Assembly (NCBI RefSeq): GCF_900312975.1
Contig: NZ_LT990039.1
Location: 2,705,592-2,769,591 of the forward strand
Direction of reading: 5' to 3'
Length of the DNA stretch: 64,000 bases
Source of the DNA: Massilistercora timonensis
Lineage (GTDB): Bacteria > Bacillota > Clostridia > Lachnospirales > Lachnospiraceae
Of this stretch, positions 1 to 9,934 are shown in pieces; within the stretch, counting starts at the first letter, position 1, and every line of letters starts with the position of its first letter. The notes beneath the pieces were generated by a model. The model was not told where the DNA came from, ran no database searches, and was given only the letters and a program-made list of their open reading frames with translations. Made by a program: the position numbers and the translations under genes.

Positions 1-738
1 CAGACGGCCCATCAGGGGAAGGTGTTCCTCTCCAATATTATTGAGAATCACGATGAGCCCCGGGGCGCCAGCCGGTATCTGCCGGAGCACGCCAGAAATG
101 AAGCGGGGGTTAAAATGCTGGGAACTGTGAGTGTGCTGCTGGCCGGGATCCCCTTTATCTATCAGGGGCAGGAGATCGGCATGACCAACTGCCGGATGGA
201 GCGCCTGGAAGAATATGACGACCTGGATACCAGGAATCAGTACCACCTGGCGCTGGAGAAGGGATGTACGCCGGCGGAGGCCATGGAGGCCTGCTACCGG
301 AACAGCCGGGACAACGCTCGGACGCCTATGCAGTGGGACGGCAGCAGGAACGCAGGCTTCACCGACGGGACTCCCTGGCTGAAGGTAAATGAGAATTACC
401 GGGCCATCAACGTGGCGGCCCAGGAGCAGGATCCGGATTCAGTCCTTGCCTACTACCGGAAGCTGATCGCCCTCAGAAAAAGCGAGGCGTGGAAGGAGAC
501 CTTTGTCTACGGAGACTTTGCGCCTGCCTATGAGGAAGAGAAGGATCTCTTTGCCTTCAAAAGGAGCGGCGGCGGGAAGACGGCGCTGATCCTGGCAAAT
601 TTTGGAAAAGAGGCTGTGGAGCTTAACCTGGAAGAGAAGGTGGAACAGGTGCTTCTTGCCAATCTGGGGACTCCCCACCGGGAAGGAACCCGTCTTTTCC
701 TCCGTCCCTGCGAGACGGTGGTGCTCCAGGTATCTTAA
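1..738 (+). CDS. GH13 alpha-glucosidase (oligo-1,6-glucosidase type), C-terminal part
   Basis: The reading frame is open from the first base, so the gene starts upstream and only about 245 C-terminal residues are present. ENHDEPR matches conserved region IV of glycoside hydrolase family 13 (the NHD motif), followed by the IPFIYQGQEIGMTN block typical of oligo-1,6-glucosidases and trehalose-6-phosphate hydrolases. The end of the (beta/alpha)8 barrel and the small C-terminal beta domain are visible. It would hydrolyse alpha-1,4 or alpha-1,6 linked gluco-oligosaccharides in the cytoplasm; the exact substrate cannot be read from this fragment. The acetyltransferase gene follows 18 bases after the stop, suggesting one sugar-use operon. 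Confidence 0.9.
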   Translation, partial: QTAHQGKVFLSNIIENHDEPRGASRYLPEHARNEAGVKMLGTVSVLLAGIPFIYQGQEIGMTNCRMERLEEYDDLDTRNQYHLALEKGCTPAEAMEACYRNSRDNARTPMQWDGSRNAGFTDGTPWLKVNENYRAINVAAQEQDPDSVLAYYRKLIALRKSEAWKETFVYGDFAPAYEEEKDLFAFKRSGGGKTALILANFGKEAVELNLEEKVEQVLLANLGTPHREGTRLFLRPCETVVLQVS

Positions 739-756
739 GGAAAGGATGAAGAGAAG

Positions 757-1377
757 ATGACAGACAAAGAGCTGATGCTGGCGGGAAAACTCTATAATCC
801 TGCCGGGGATCCCCAGCTGAAGGAAGATTTTATGAGGGCCCGCAGGCTGACCCGGCTTTTTAATTCCCTGTCGGAAGAGGAAATGGACCGGCGGATGGCG
901 GTCATCAAAGAACTTTTTGGCTCTACCGGAGAGTGGGTGCACGTGGAGCAGACCTTCCACTGTGACTATGGCTGTCACATCCATGTGGGGGAGGACTTTT
1001 ACGCCAATTATGACTGCACCATCATCGATGTGTGCGAAGTGCGCATAGGGGACAATGTGTTCCTGGCGCCTAAAGTAGGGATCTACACGGCGGGCCATCC
1101 CATCGACGCCGGCGTGCGCAATTCCGGTCTGGAATTTGGCGCGCCTGTTACCATCGGGGACAATGTGTGGATCGGCGGGAACGCGGTGATCAATCCGGGG
1201 GTCACCATTGGGAGCAACGTGGTGATCGGTTCCGGGTCTGTGGTGACAAAGGACATACCGGACAATGTGATCGCCGTGGGCAATCCCTGCCGGGTGCTGC
1301 GGGAGATCACCCGGGAGGACCGGGATTACTGGGAAGAGAAGAAACGAGAATATAAAGAGGTTATGGGGCCTGGCTAG
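757..1377 (+). CDS. maa: maltose/galactoside O-acetyltransferase family protein
   Basis: A 206-residue left-handed beta-helix acyltransferase. An N-terminal Mac domain ([10 protein letters not shown] and the following helix) precedes hexapeptide repeats ([39 protein letters not shown]), ending in [15 protein letters not shown] sequence. Family members move acetyl from acetyl-CoA to the 6-OH of maltose, glucose or galactosides. The catalytic His would be the one in YTAGHP. It lies directly after the glucosidase gene, fitting a role in disposal or modification of sugars released by it. The start is set by the AGGATGAAGAG region upstream. The sugar specificity is inferred. Confidence 0.88.
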   Translation: MTDKELMLAGKLYNPAGDPQLKEDFMRARRLTRLFNSLSEEEMDRRMAVIKELFGSTGEWVHVEQTFHCDYGCHIHVGEDFYANYDCTIIDVCEVRIGDNVFLAPKVGIYTAGHPIDAGVRNSGLEFGAPVTIGDNVWIGGNAVINPGVTIGSNVVIGSGSVVTKDIPDNVIAVGNPCRVLREITREDRDYWEEKKREYKEVMGPG

Positions 1378-1483
1378 GAAGCCATTGACCGCCGGGAGAA
1401 GCTGTGTTATAGTAAATCTGTCTTTGAGGCAGATCTACAGTTTCTTTCCGGCGGTTTCTGCTGGAAAATTTCCAAATTTCTGG

Positions 1484-1512
1484 TTGACATTTTGACAGGG
1501 GTATACTACTAT
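1484..1512 (+). promoter_or_regulatory. recA promoter (sigma-A type)
   Basis: TTGACA at 1484-1489 and TACTAT at 1507-1512 with a 17-base spacer, ending 11 bases before the LexA box. A second candidate, TTGACC-17-TATAGT at 1385-1413, lies further upstream in the 180-base gap after the acetyltransferase gene. Confidence 0.75.
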
Positions 1513-1523
1513 AGTAACAGATA

Positions 1524-1537
1524 CGAACATTCGTTCG
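1524..1537. promoter_or_regulatory. LexA (SOS) box upstream of recA
   Basis: CGAACATTCGTTCG is a perfect match to the Bacillus-type LexA operator CGAAC-N4-GTTCG. It sits just downstream of the -10 element, where bound LexA would block recA transcription until DNA damage. Confidence 0.92.
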
Positions 1538-1560
1538 ATATTTTTGGAGGAGAATTTATC

Positions 1561-2622
1561 ATGGCAGGAAATGAAGATAAGAAGAAGGCATTGGATGCAG
1601 CGATCGCGAAGCTGGAGAAGGATTTTGGCAAGGGCACGGTGATGAAGCTGGGAGACCCGGCGGCCAGAGTGGCGGTGGAGACGGTTCCCACCGGTTCCCT
1701 GAGCCTGGATATCGCCCTGGGACTTGGAGGCGTTCCCAAGGGAAGGATCGTGGAGATCTACGGGCCGGAGTCCAGTGGTAAGACCACGGTGGCCCTTCAT
1801 ATGATCGCAGAGGTACAGAAGAGAGGCGGCATCGCGGGCTTTATTGACGCGGAGCACGCCCTGGATCCGGTTTATGCCGGGAATATCGGCGTGGATATTG
1901 ACGAATTATATATCTCCCAGCCGGACAGCGGAGACCAGGCCCTGGAGATCGCGGAGACCATGGTCCGCTCCGGCGCCATCGACATCATTGTCATCGACTC
2001 GGTGGCGGCCCTGGTGCCCCGCCAGGAGATCGAGGGAGATATGGGAGATTCCCATGTGGGATTGCAGGCGAGGCTGATGTCCCAGGCCCTGCGGAAGCTG
2101 ACCCCGGTGATCAGCAAGTCCAACTGCGTGGTGATCTTTATCAACCAGCTCCGTGAGAAGGTAGGCGTGATGTTCGGAAACCCGGAGACCACCACAGGCG
2201 GACGGGCGCTGAAGTTCTATTCATCCATCCGGATGGATGTGCGCCGGACCGAGACTTTGAAGCAGGGCGGCGAGATGGTGGGGAACCGGACCCGGGTGAA
2301 GATCGTGAAGAATAAGATCGCGCCTCCGTTCAAAGAGGCGGAATTCGATATCATGTTTGGCAAGGGGATCTCCAGGGAGGGAGATATCCTGGATCTGGCG
2401 GTGAATCTGGGGCTGATCGGCAAGAGCGGCGCCTGGTTCTCCTACAACGGGGAGAAGATCGGCCAGGGCCGGGAGAATGCCAAGCTCTATCTGGCAGAGC
2501 ATCCGGAGCTTCTGGAGGAGATGGAGCAGAAGATCCGGGCACACTATCACTTCAACGGGGCAGGCGCGGAAGACGCTGCAGCAGAAGGCGCGGCGGCAAA
2601 GGACGCCGCCAGGGAGAAGTAA
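1561..2622 (+). CDS. recA: recombinase RecA
   Basis: A 353-residue RecA. The start is ATG 1561, preceded by GGAGG at a normal distance; a longer in-frame ORF runs upstream but would cross the promoter and LexA box. Visible are the N-terminal [19 protein letters not shown] segment, the Walker A motif GPESSGKT near residue 67, the L1 and L2 DNA-binding loops, and an Ala/Glu-rich C-terminal tail. RecA forms filaments on single-stranded DNA, drives strand exchange and triggers LexA self-cleavage. The LexA box upstream makes it SOS-induced. recX starts on the base after its stop codon, so the two are co-transcribed. Confidence 0.99.
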   Translation: MAGNEDKKKALDAAIAKLEKDFGKGTVMKLGDPAARVAVETVPTGSLSLDIALGLGGVPKGRIVEIYGPESSGKTTVALHMIAEVQKRGGIAGFIDAEHALDPVYAGNIGVDIDELYISQPDSGDQALEIAETMVRSGAIDIIVIDSVAALVPRQEIEGDMGDSHVGLQARLMSQALRKLTPVISKSNCVVIFINQLREKVGVMFGNPETTTGGRALKFYSSIRMDVRRTETLKQGGEMVGNRTRVKIVKNKIAPPFKEAEFDIMFGKGISREGDILDLAVNLGLIGKSGAWFSYNGEKIGQGRENAKLYLAEHPELLEEMEQKIRAHYHFNGAGAEDAAAEGAAAKDAAREK

Positions 2623-3237
2623 ATGGTCATAACAGAAGTGGAGCCCCTTTCCAGGACCCGGTATAAGGTCTATATAGACGGGAAATTCGCCTTTGTGTTA
2701 TACAAAGGGGATCTGGCAAGATATCATCTGGCCAGAGGGTGTGAGATCCCGGAGGAGACCTGCCGGCAGATCCGCAGGGAAGTGGTGCTAAAGCGGGCCA
2801 AGATGCGGGCGCTCCACCTTTTGAACGACATGGGGCGGACAGAGGCCCAGCTTCGGGCCAAGCTCAGGCAGAACCACTATACGGAAGAGATCGTAGAGGA
2901 GACCCTGGCCTATGTGAAGTCCTTTGGCTATGTTAACGACGGGGCTTATGCCCGGAATTTCATTGAGACAAGGAAGGGCCAGAAGAGCCGACGGGAGATC
3001 TATGCCAGGCTTTGCGAGAAAGGGATCAGCAGGGAAGAGATCGAGGCTGCCATGGAGGAGTGCTACTCCGGGGAAGATTCCCGTGAGGCGATCCGGGAGC
3101 TTCTGAGGAAAAAGGGCTGGAACCCGGAGGGGATGGATGAGAAGGAACGCCGGAAAATGCTGGGGTTTCTTACCAGGAAGGGTTTTTCCTATGAGGATAT
3201 CCGTCAAGTGATACAAGTTTCTGAGTGGAATGCTTGA
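2623..3237 (+). CDS. recX: regulatory protein RecX
   Basis: A 204-residue helical RecX family protein that limits RecA filament growth. Three-helix repeats are visible, including LLNDMGRTEAQLRAKL and VKSFGYVNDGAYARNF, the usual RecX signature. The ATG follows the recA TAA with no gap, so translation is probably coupled. Its 3' end contains the -35 element for the next promoter. Confidence 0.96.
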   Translation: MVITEVEPLSRTRYKVYIDGKFAFVLYKGDLARYHLARGCEIPEETCRQIRREVVLKRAKMRALHLLNDMGRTEAQLRAKLRQNHYTEEIVEETLAYVKSFGYVNDGAYARNFIETRKGQKSRREIYARLCEKGISREEIEAAMEECYSGEDSREAIRELLRKKGWNPEGMDEKERRKMLGFLTRKGFSYEDIRQVIQVSEWNA

Positions 3238-3262
3238 CATCTTTGTGAAAACAGTATAGAAT
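3234..3262 (+). promoter_or_regulatory. promoter for rny
   Basis: TTGACA at 3234-3239 and TAGAAT at 3257-3262, spacer 17. The -35 element overlaps the recX stop codon, so rny has its own promoter independent of the SOS-controlled recA operon. Confidence 0.7.
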
Positions 3263-3309
3263 TTAAGTGTTGTATTTGTACAATGAAAACTAAATAAGGA
3301 GGTGCTCCT

Positions 3310-4863
3310 GTGCCGATTGGAATCATAATTGCTGCGGCAGTGGTACTGATCCTGGCAACGGCAGCCATCAGTCATTTCGCCACGGTCTCCAGCCTGAAGA
3401 AGAACGCGGAATCCAAGATCGGAAACGCGGAAAGCAAGGCGAGAGAGATCATCGATGATGCGGTGAAGACGGCTGAGGCAAAGAAGAAGGAGTCTCTCTT
3501 GGAAATTAAGGAAGAGTCTATCAAGAATAAAAATGAACTTGAAAAAGAGACAAAGGAACGCAGAGCGGAGTTACAGCGCTATGAGAAACGCGTTCTTTCC
3601 AAGGAAGAGGCCTTAGACAAGAAGTCCGATGCCATTGAGCGGCGGGAAGCTGGTTTTGCGGCAAAAGAAGAACAGCTCAGACAGCGTGAAGCGAAAGTGG
3701 AAGAGCTGAGCAAGCAGCGTGTACAGGAACTGGAACGAATCTCAGGACTTACCTCCGAACAGGCAAAAGAGTATTTATTAAAAACTGTTGAAGACGATGT
3801 GAAACATGACACTGCTAAAATGATCAAGGAGATGGAAGCGCAGGCGAAGGAAGAGGCGGACAAGAAGGCCAAGGAATACGTGGTCAACGCGATCCAGCGG
3901 TGCGCGGCGGACCATGTGGCTGAGACCACGATCTCTGTAGTCCAGCTTCCAAGCGACGAGATGAAAGGAAGGATCATCGGACGAGAGGGACGGAACATCC
4001 GGACCCTTGAGACCATGACCGGCGTCGAACTGATCATTGACGATACACCGGAAGCGGTTGTGCTTTCCGGTTTCGATCCCATCAGAAGAGAAGTGGCGCG
4101 TATCGCCCTTGAGAAGCTGATCGTGGATGGAAGGATCCATCCTGCGCGGATCGAAGAGATGGTGGAAAAAGCGCAGAAAGAAGTCGAGACAATGATCCGG
4201 GAAGAAGGAGAGGCGGCAGCTCTCGAAGTCGGCGTTCACGGGATCCATCCGGAGCTTATCAAGCTCCTTGGACGGATGAAATTCCGGACCAGCTATGGTC
4301 AGAACGCGCTGAAGCATTCCATTGAGGTTGCGCAGCTTGCAGGACTTCTGGCCGGTGAGATCGGTCTGGACGTCAGAGTGGCGAAGCGGGCCGGACTTCT
4401 TCATGACATTGGCAAATCCATCGATCATGATGTAGAAGGATCACATATCCAGATCGGTGTCGATCTTTGCCGCAAGTACAAAGAATCGGCAACCGTTATC
4501 AACGCAGTAGAAGCACATCACGGTGATGTGGAACCGCAGACTCTGATCGCCTGCGTGGTCCAGGCGGCGGATACCATTTCCGCGGCGAGACCGGGCGCGA
4601 GAAGAGAGACGCTGGAGACATACACCAACAGGTTAAAACAGTTAGAGGATATCACCAATCAGTTTAAAGGTGTTGACAAATCTTTTGCAATTCAGGCGGG
4701 TAGAGAGATTCGTGTAATGGTAGTTCCAGAGCATGTATCTGATGCAGACATGGTATTGATGGCCAGAGATATCGCGAAGCAGATCGAGTGCGAACTCGAG
4801 TATCCTGGCCAGATCAAGGTCAATGTGATCCGGGAATCCCGGGTGGTTGACTATGCCAAGTAG
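3310..4863 (+). CDS. rny: ribonuclease Y
   Basis: A 517-residue RNase Y, the membrane-bound endoribonuclease that starts mRNA decay in Firmicutes. The start is GTG 3310, with AAGGAGGTG just upstream. It has an N-terminal membrane helix (residues about 3-22), a long charged coiled coil to about residue 200, a KH RNA-binding domain with [10 protein letters not shown] near residue 220, and an HD phosphohydrolase domain with the metal-binding pair in [12 protein letters not shown] near residue 364. The length is standard for the family. A terminator follows, so it is probably monocistronic. Confidence 0.98.
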   Translation: MPIGIIIAAAVVLILATAAISHFATVSSLKKNAESKIGNAESKAREIIDDAVKTAEAKKKESLLEIKEESIKNKNELEKETKERRAELQRYEKRVLSKEEALDKKSDAIERREAGFAAKEEQLRQREAKVEELSKQRVQELERISGLTSEQAKEYLLKTVEDDVKHDTAKMIKEMEAQAKEEADKKAKEYVVNAIQRCAADHVAETTISVVQLPSDEMKGRIIGREGRNIRTLETMTGVELIIDDTPEAVVLSGFDPIRREVARIALEKLIVDGRIHPARIEEMVEKAQKEVETMIREEGEAAALEVGVHGIHPELIKLLGRMKFRTSYGQNALKHSIEVAQLAGLLAGEIGLDVRVAKRAGLLHDIGKSIDHDVEGSHIQIGVDLCRKYKESATVINAVEAHHGDVEPQTLIACVVQAADTISAARPGARRETLETYTNRLKQLEDITNQFKGVDKSFAIQAGREIRVMVVPEHVSDADMVLMARDIAKQIECELEYPGQIKVNVIRESRVVDYAK

Positions 4864-4878
4864 AAGATAAATGTAGAG

Positions 4879-4914
4879 CAGGACCGGTGTCATCGCCGGT
4901 CCTGTTTTGTTTTA
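4879..4914 (+). terminator. rho-independent terminator after rny
   Basis: CAGGACCGG (4879-4887) pairs perfectly with CCGGTCCTG (4896-4904) around an 8-base loop, followed by TTTTGTTTT. Confidence 0.9.
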
Positions 4915-4937
4915 GGGACAGGAAAGGAGATAAAAAG

Positions 4938-5480
4938 ATGAGTGAGAATGTAAAGCGGGTGGGAAGAGACCTGATCTACCGGGGAGCCATCATTGAGGTC
5001 TATCAGGATCATATGGAGTTTGCCAACGGGAACAAGGCAGACTGGGATTATATCCACCATGACGGCGCGGCGGCTGTGGTTCCGGTGCTGGAGGACGGCC
5101 GGATCCTGATGGTGCGCCAGTACCGGACCGCCCTTGGGAGAGAGGCGCTGGAGATCCCGGCGGGAAAACTGGACGGGGCGGATGAAGAGGGCATTGTGTG
5201 CGCCGCAAGAGAGCTGGAGGAGGAGACGGGATACCGCTGTGAGAACCTGGAGTGGCTTCTTACCCTGCGGCCTACCATCGCTTACTGTGATGAGAAGATC
5301 CAGATCTTCCTTGCAAGGGACCTGATCCCTTCCAGACAGCACCTGGATGAGGATGAATATGTGGATGTGCAGCCCTATGACCTGGAGGAACTGAAAGAGA
5401 GGATCTTCGCCGGCCAGATCGAGGACGCCAAGACCATTGCGGCCCTTCTGGCCTATGAAGCAAAGTATCTAAGAGGGTAG
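4938..5480 (+). CDS. nudF: NUDIX hydrolase, ADP-ribose pyrophosphatase type
   Basis: A 180-residue protein starting at ATG 4938 behind GGAAAGGAG. The Nudix box is present (AGKLDGADEEG followed by CAARELEEETGY), giving the GX5EX7REUXEEXGU pattern with its metal-binding glutamates. The N-terminal strands, the EIPAGKLD segment and a C-terminal EDAKT motif match ADP-ribose pyrophosphatases (EC 3.6.1.13), which split ADP-ribose to AMP and ribose 5-phosphate. A spoIIM-like gene follows, a neighbourhood seen in other Firmicutes. Confidence 0.92.
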   Translation: MSENVKRVGRDLIYRGAIIEVYQDHMEFANGNKADWDYIHHDGAAAVVPVLEDGRILMVRQYRTALGREALEIPAGKLDGADEEGIVCAARELEEETGYRCENLEWLLTLRPTIAYCDEKIQIFLARDLIPSRQHLDEDEYVDVQPYDLEELKERIFAGQIEDAKTIAALLAYEAKYLRG

Positions 5481-5541
5481 GGGCATATTCGGGAGTTTGG
5501 GACATATATATGGAGTATCTTGAAGATAAGGGGGCCGGTCT

Positions 5542-6081
5542 GTGAGGATACGGGAGAGTAAGAGATGCTTCATTTTATTCTGTATGCTGGGATTTCTGGC
5601 GGGGATCCTGTATACCAATCTGTTGTCCCGGGATTATATTGCCAGCATGGGGAGTTTCAGCGATTATTTTCTGGAGCAGTACGGACAGACCAGTATTGAC
5701 GGAGAGGAGTTTCTGTGGTTTGTCCTGCAAAAGAGGAGTCTTCCGCTGATCCTTGTCTGTGCCCTGGGCTGCACCAGGCTTCGAAGAGCGGTGGCGGTGG
5801 GGTTCCTGGCGTGGACAGGCTTTTCCGGCGGGATCCTGATGACCTCCGCAGTGCTGCAGACAGGGATCCGGGGGATCTTTTTGTGCCTGGCGGCTTTGTT
5901 TCCCCATTTCCTTTTCTACGGGGCGGCGTGGGTGATCCTTCTGTGGTACTTCTTCCAGTATCCGAAGGTGGAATGGAACCGGATGAAAACCCTGGGATTT
6001 CTTCTTCTTACGGCAGTGGGGGTGTTGCTGGAGTGCTATGTGAACCCGGTGCTCCTGAAGTGGATGATCGGAAGCTTATAA
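5542..6081 (+). CDS. spoIIM: SpoIIM-like stage II sporulation membrane protein
   Basis: A 179-residue hydrophobic protein with about five membrane segments. It starts at GTG 5542, with an AAGGGGG tract a few bases upstream. The C-terminal LLECYVNPVLLKW pattern (conserved E and NP) and overall layout fit SpoIIM, the membrane partner of SpoIID and SpoIIP in peptidoglycan remodelling during forespore engulfment. The divergence from Bacillus SpoIIM makes this a family-level call. Its TAA stop overlaps the first copy of the palindromic repeat. Confidence 0.78.
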   Translation: MRIRESKRCFILFCMLGFLAGILYTNLLSRDYIASMGSFSDYFLEQYGQTSIDGEEFLWFVLQKRSLPLILVCALGCTRLRRAVAVGFLAWTGFSGGILMTSAVLQTGIRGIFLCLAALFPHFLFYGAAWVILLWYFFQYPKVEWNRMKTLGFLLLTAVGVLLECYVNPVLLKWMIGSL

Positions 6082-6120
6082 GTGGGGACGTGGTATTTTT
6101 AAAAATACCACGTCCCCACT
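6081..6120. repeat. perfect 40-base palindrome, copy 1 of dispersed repeat
   Basis: Two perfect 20-base arms, with core GTGGGGACGTGGTATTTT and its complement. It lies between the converging spoIIM and rubredoxin-fusion genes, so it could also end transcription from both sides. Related copies are at 16079, 24661 and 39004. Confidence 0.9.
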
Positions 6121-6132
6121 TAAGGTTAAAGG

Positions 6133-6780
6133 TTATGAAGAAACCTTCTGAAATTTGGATTTGGGCTGCCGGCAGATGGGGCAGGTATAGGAATCCGGGA
6201 GCTCTTCAAAAGGTGTCTCCCCGTCGTAGACGTAGCCGCAGACGCTGCATTTCCAGACTTCCTTCGCGGCCGGAGCGTCTTCTTCCGGCAGGTAGGTGGG
6301 CGCGTTTTTGGGGCTCTTGCCCTTGACCACCTGATGGTAATACGCGTAGGTCATGGGAGGATTTACTCCGGTCACGTCCCCATCTATTACTTCTCCCAGG
6401 AATACGGTGTGGGTAGAAGTCTCCATCTTGTCGATGACCCGGCAGACAATGTAGCCGCAGGAATCGGTGACGATGGGGAGGCCGCTTTCCATCCGGTAGT
6501 CGGCAGCGTCGAATTTATTTACGTCTTTTCCTGACTGGAAGCCGAAGTTGCCGATCAGGCCGGGATCCGACTCCTCAGACAGGATGGAGACGGCAAACAT
6601 ACCAGAAGCGGCGATGCAGGAATTGGTATAGTTGTCGTGGTTCATGCTGAGGGCGATGGTGGCAGGGGAAGAAGTGATCTGCATGACGCTGTTGGCGATA
6701 CAGCCGGTGGGACGCTCCCCGTCCAGGGAAGAGATCACATAGACCCCGTAAGAAAGATTGCGAAACACTTTGGTATTCAT
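6133..6780 (-). CDS. flavin reductase-rubredoxin fusion (high molecular weight rubredoxin type)
   Basis: A 215-residue protein. The start ATG is the complement of 6778-6780, preceded by GGAGGTTCCT; a longer frame exists but lacks a ribosome site. Residues about 1-155 are a flavin reductase-like FMN-binding domain ([13 protein letters not shown], then the [21 protein letters not shown] region). The last about 45 residues are a rubredoxin with both Cys pairs, [10 protein letters not shown] and [11 protein letters not shown]. Such fusions pass electrons from NAD(P)H to oxygen- or peroxide-reducing partners in anaerobes. A Fur-like palindrome overlaps its promoter region, fitting iron or oxidative control. 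Confidence 0.92.
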   Translation of the reverse strand: MNTKVFRNLSYGVYVISSLDGERPTGCIANSVMQITSSPATIALSMNHDNYTNSCIAASGMFAVSILSEESDPGLIGNFGFQSGKDVNKFDAADYRMESGLPIVTDSCGYIVCRVIDKMETSTHTVFLGEVIDGDVTGVNPPMTYAYYHQVVKGKSPKNAPTYLPEEDAPAAKEVWKCSVCGYVYDGETPFEELPDSYTCPICRQPKSKFQKVSS

Positions 6781-6810
6781 AGGAACCTCCTTTTCTTTAT
6801 TTTGAAAAAC

Positions 6811-6829
6811 AGTAATAGTTATCATTATA
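6811..6829. promoter_or_regulatory. candidate Fur-family operator
   Basis: AGTAATAGTTATCATTATA matches the 19-base Fur consensus GATAATGATTATCATTATC at 14 positions. On the minus strand a TATAAT -10 element (6824-6829) overlaps it, so a bound repressor would cover the promoter of the flavin reductase-rubredoxin gene. No regulator gene is visible nearby, and PerR is an alternative. Confidence 0.5.
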
Positions 6830-6966
6830 ATATCATGGAGCCGGGGTTTTTGCAAGAGAGTTGTAAGATATAGTTGTTGCCGGGATTTTCTTATGATAGA
6901 ATGACTAAGTATGAAAACTACAGTACAATAAGAAATGTTTTGCGGATAAATGGAGGAGGAAGCAGC

Positions 6967-8733
6967 ATGAAGAAAATGGTGGACCTGATCGGACAGGAAC
7001 TGGCGGAAGCCTTTGAGAAGGCCGGATACGACCCGTCTTACGCCAAGGTGACCCTCTCAGACCGCCCGGATCTGTGCGAGTATCAGTGCAACGGGGCCAT
7101 GGCGGGGGCCAGAGCTTACCATAAGGCGCCTTTTATGATCGCGGAGGATGTGATCGCCCATCTTGAGAAGCAAGAATGGATGGAGAAGGTGGAGGTGGTG
7201 AAGCCGGGCTTCATCAACATCCATGTAAATACAGACAAGACGGCAGCCTACTTAAATGCCATGAAGGAGGAGGAAGAGCTGGGGCTTGAGAAGACAGATA
7301 AGCCTCAGACCATCGTTCTGGACTACGGCGGCCCCAATGTGGCCAAGCCTCTTCATGTGGGGCACCTTCGCTCGGCCATCATCGGGGAGAGTGTGAAAAG
7401 GATCGCCCGCCGGATGGGCCACAAGGTGCTGGGGGACATCCATCTGGGAGACTGGGGTTATCAGATGGGGCTTATTATCACCGAGCTTCAGGAGCGCCAG
7501 CCGGACCTTCCTTATTTTCAGAAGGATTATGAGGGGGACTATCCCATGGAAGCGCCCTTTACCATCGGAGAGCTGGAGGAGATCTATCCTGCGGCCAGCG
7601 CAAGGGCCAAAGAAGATGAAGAATACCGGGAGCGGGCGCTTCACGCCACCTACCTCCTGCAGAACGGAGACCGGGGCTGCCGGGCCATCTGGCAGCATAT
7701 CATGCATGTTTCCGTGGCGGATCTGAAGAAGAACTATGCCAATCTGAATGTGGATTTTGACTTGTGGAAAGGGGAGTCTGACGCCCAGGCGGATATCCCG
7801 GATATGATCCGGCGGCTGAAGGAAGAGGGATATGCCCACACGGATCAGGGTGCTCTTGTGATCGATGTACAGGAGGAATCCGATACCAAGGAAGTGCCGC
7901 CCTGTATGATCCAGAAGTCAGACGGCGCCTCCCTCTACGGGACCACTGATCTTGCCACTCTGGTCCAGAGGGAGAGGGACTATCATCCGGATCAGATCAT
8001 CTATGTGGTGGATAAGCGTCAGGAGCTGCATTTTGTCCAGGTGTTCCGGGCCGCCCGCAAGAGCGGGATCGTGCCGGAGGAGACCCGGCTTCGCTTCCTG
8101 GGATTCGGCACCATGAACGGCAAGGACGGGAAACCCTTCAAGACCAGGGAAGGCGGTGTGATGCGCCTGGAGGTCCTGATCTCAGAGATCCAGGAAGAGA
8201 TGTACAAGAAGATCACGGAGAACCGTACGGTGGAGGAGGCGGAGGCAAGACAGACCGCCGGCATTGTAGGGCTTTCCGCCATCAAGTACGGAGATCTGTC
8301 CAACCAGGCTTCCAAGGATTACGTGTTCGACGTGGACCGGTTTACTTCTTTTGAGGGCAATACCGGACCCTATATCCTGTATACCATCGTGCGGATCAAA
8401 TCCATCCTGAATAAATACCAGGCGGAGGGGGCTGACCCGGACAAGGCTGTGATCCGGGGGACGGACGAGGAACTGACCCGGGCTCTGATGCTTAGCTGCG
8501 CCCGGTACAACGAGGTGATCGAGGGAGCCTATGAGGAGCTGGCGCCCCACAAGATCTGCGCCTATATCTATGACCTGGCAAATGATTTCAACCGGTTCTA
8601 CCATGAGACAAGAATCCTGGCAGAGGAAGATCCAAAGAAGAAGGAAAGCTATATCGCCCTTCTGGTGCTCACCAGGAAGGTACTGGAAGCCTGCATTGAT
8701 ATGCTGGGCTTTGAGGCTCCGGAGAGGATGTAG
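6967..8733 (+). CDS. argS: arginyl-tRNA synthetase
   Basis: A 588-residue class I ArgRS. The start is ATG 6967 after GGAGGAGGAAGC; the longer in-frame ORF from 6874 is not needed. It has the N-terminal additional domain, the HIGH signature as HVGHLRSAI near residue 130, a degenerate KMSKS region ([10 protein letters not shown]) normal for many ArgRS, and the C-terminal anticodon-binding helices. It charges tRNA-Arg in the cytoplasm. A weak promoter, TTGTTG-17-TAGAAT, lies at 6874-6902. The alanyl editing gene begins 3 bases after the stop. Confidence 0.98.
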   Translation: MKKMVDLIGQELAEAFEKAGYDPSYAKVTLSDRPDLCEYQCNGAMAGARAYHKAPFMIAEDVIAHLEKQEWMEKVEVVKPGFINIHVNTDKTAAYLNAMKEEEELGLEKTDKPQTIVLDYGGPNVAKPLHVGHLRSAIIGESVKRIARRMGHKVLGDIHLGDWGYQMGLIITELQERQPDLPYFQKDYEGDYPMEAPFTIGELEEIYPAASARAKEDEEYRERALHATYLLQNGDRGCRAIWQHIMHVSVADLKKNYANLNVDFDLWKGESDAQADIPDMIRRLKEEGYAHTDQGALVIDVQEESDTKEVPPCMIQKSDGASLYGTTDLATLVQRERDYHPDQIIYVVDKRQELHFVQVFRAARKSGIVPEETRLRFLGFGTMNGKDGKPFKTREGGVMRLEVLISEIQEEMYKKITENRTVEEAEARQTAGIVGLSAIKYGDLSNQASKDYVFDVDRFTSFEGNTGPYILYTIVRIKSILNKYQAEGADPDKAVIRGTDEELTRALMLSCARYNEVIEGAYEELAPHKICAYIYDLANDFNRFYHETRILAEEDPKKKESYIALLVLTRKVLEACIDMLGFEAPERM

Positions 8734-8736
8734 GCC

Positions 8737-9912
8737 ATGGAGAAAGAGAAGACGACCAGGCGGCTGTATTATGAGGACAGCCATCAGAGAGAATTTGACG
8801 GAGAGGTACTGGCCTGTGAGACAGAGGGGAAAGCGTTCCAGGTGCTGCTGGACCAGACTGCTTTCTTCCCGGAAGGAGGCGGCCAGTACGCAGATACCGG
8901 TGCGCTGAACGGGGTCCGGGTGCTGGATGTAAAAGACCGGAAGGGGATGATCTGGCATAAGACGGAAGGACCTCTGGAGCCGGGGACCAGGGTTCACGGG
9001 ATCATTGACTGGGAGCAGCGTTTTGACCGGATGCAGCAGCACACGGGGGAACACATTGTCTCCGGCCTGGTCCATCAGCGGTTTGGCTATGACAATGTAG
9101 GCTTCCATCTGGGGGAAGACTACTGTACCATGGATTTTAGCGGCCCTATTACCAGGGAAGAGTTAAAAGAGATCGAGAGAGAGGCCAACCGGGCAGTGTT
9201 CGCCGATCTCCCGGTGACCGTCTTCTATCCGTCGAAAGAGGAACTGGAAGACCTGGAATACCGCAGCAAGATTGAGATCCAGGGACAGGTGCGTCTGGTC
9301 TCCATCCCGGGATACGACCTGTGCGCCTGCTGCGCTCCCCATATGGCCCATACCGGGGAGATCGGCCTTATCAAGCTGGTAAATATGATCAATTACAAGG
9401 GAGGCCAGCGGGTGACGCTGCTGGCAGGAATGCGTGCCCTTAAGGACTATGAGGAGAAGGAGGCGGGGACCAAGGCGATCTCTGCCCTTCTGTGCGCCAA
9501 AGAGGATCAGGTTGCCCAGGCAGTGGAGCATCTGAAGGAGGAACAGGCGGCCCTGAAGCAGAGGCAGGTAGCCCTGCAGAGAAAGCTGCTTCGCTACCTT
9601 GCACAAGAGATCCTGCCGGAAGAGCCGGTGACGGCGGTATTTCCGGAGGACCTGGAAGGAGACGCCCCCCGGGAGCTGATGAACCTTGTGGTGGAAAGAG
9701 GCGCGAACGTCTGCGCTGTGTTTGTGAAGACCCGGGAGGGATTCCGTTATGTGATCGGAAGCCGCGAGGAAGACGTGCGGCCTTTGTGCCGGCAGCTTAA
9801 CGAGAAGTTTGCCGGGAGAGGCGGCGGAAAGCCGGAGATGGTCCAGGGATCCCTGACGGCAGGAGACAAAGAAGAGATCTGTGCCTTTTGCCGGGACTAC
9901 ACCGGGGCGTAA
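8737..9912 (+). CDS. alanyl-tRNA editing protein AlaX, long form with DHHA1 domain
   Basis: A 391-residue protein matching the editing and C-terminal parts of alanyl-tRNA synthetase without the catalytic core. The zinc-binding editing motifs HTGEH (near residue 105) and CCAPH (near residue 205) are intact. After a coiled-coil stretch comes a DHHA1 domain with GRGGGKPEMVQGS near the C-terminus. These proteins hydrolyse Ser- or Gly-tRNA-Ala in trans. It is tightly coupled to argS, so both are probably expressed together. Long-form AlaX with DHHA1 is common in Clostridia. Confidence 0.93.
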   Translation: MEKEKTTRRLYYEDSHQREFDGEVLACETEGKAFQVLLDQTAFFPEGGGQYADTGALNGVRVLDVKDRKGMIWHKTEGPLEPGTRVHGIIDWEQRFDRMQQHTGEHIVSGLVHQRFGYDNVGFHLGEDYCTMDFSGPITREELKEIEREANRAVFADLPVTVFYPSKEELEDLEYRSKIEIQGQVRLVSIPGYDLCACCAPHMAHTGEIGLIKLVNMINYKGGQRVTLLAGMRALKDYEEKEAGTKAISALLCAKEDQVAQAVEHLKEEQAALKQRQVALQRKLLRYLAQEILPEEPVTAVFPEDLEGDAPRELMNLVVERGANVCAVFVKTREGFRYVIGSREEDVRPLCRQLNEKFAGRGGGKPEMVQGSLTAGDKEEICAFCRDYTGA

Positions 9913-9934
9913 GAGATCAGAAAGGGGCTGCAAG

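Noticed and set aside
1385..1413. A separate small RNA promoter upstream of recA
   Set aside because: TTGACC-17-TATAGT is plausible as a promoter, but no terminator or conserved structure supports an independent RNA.
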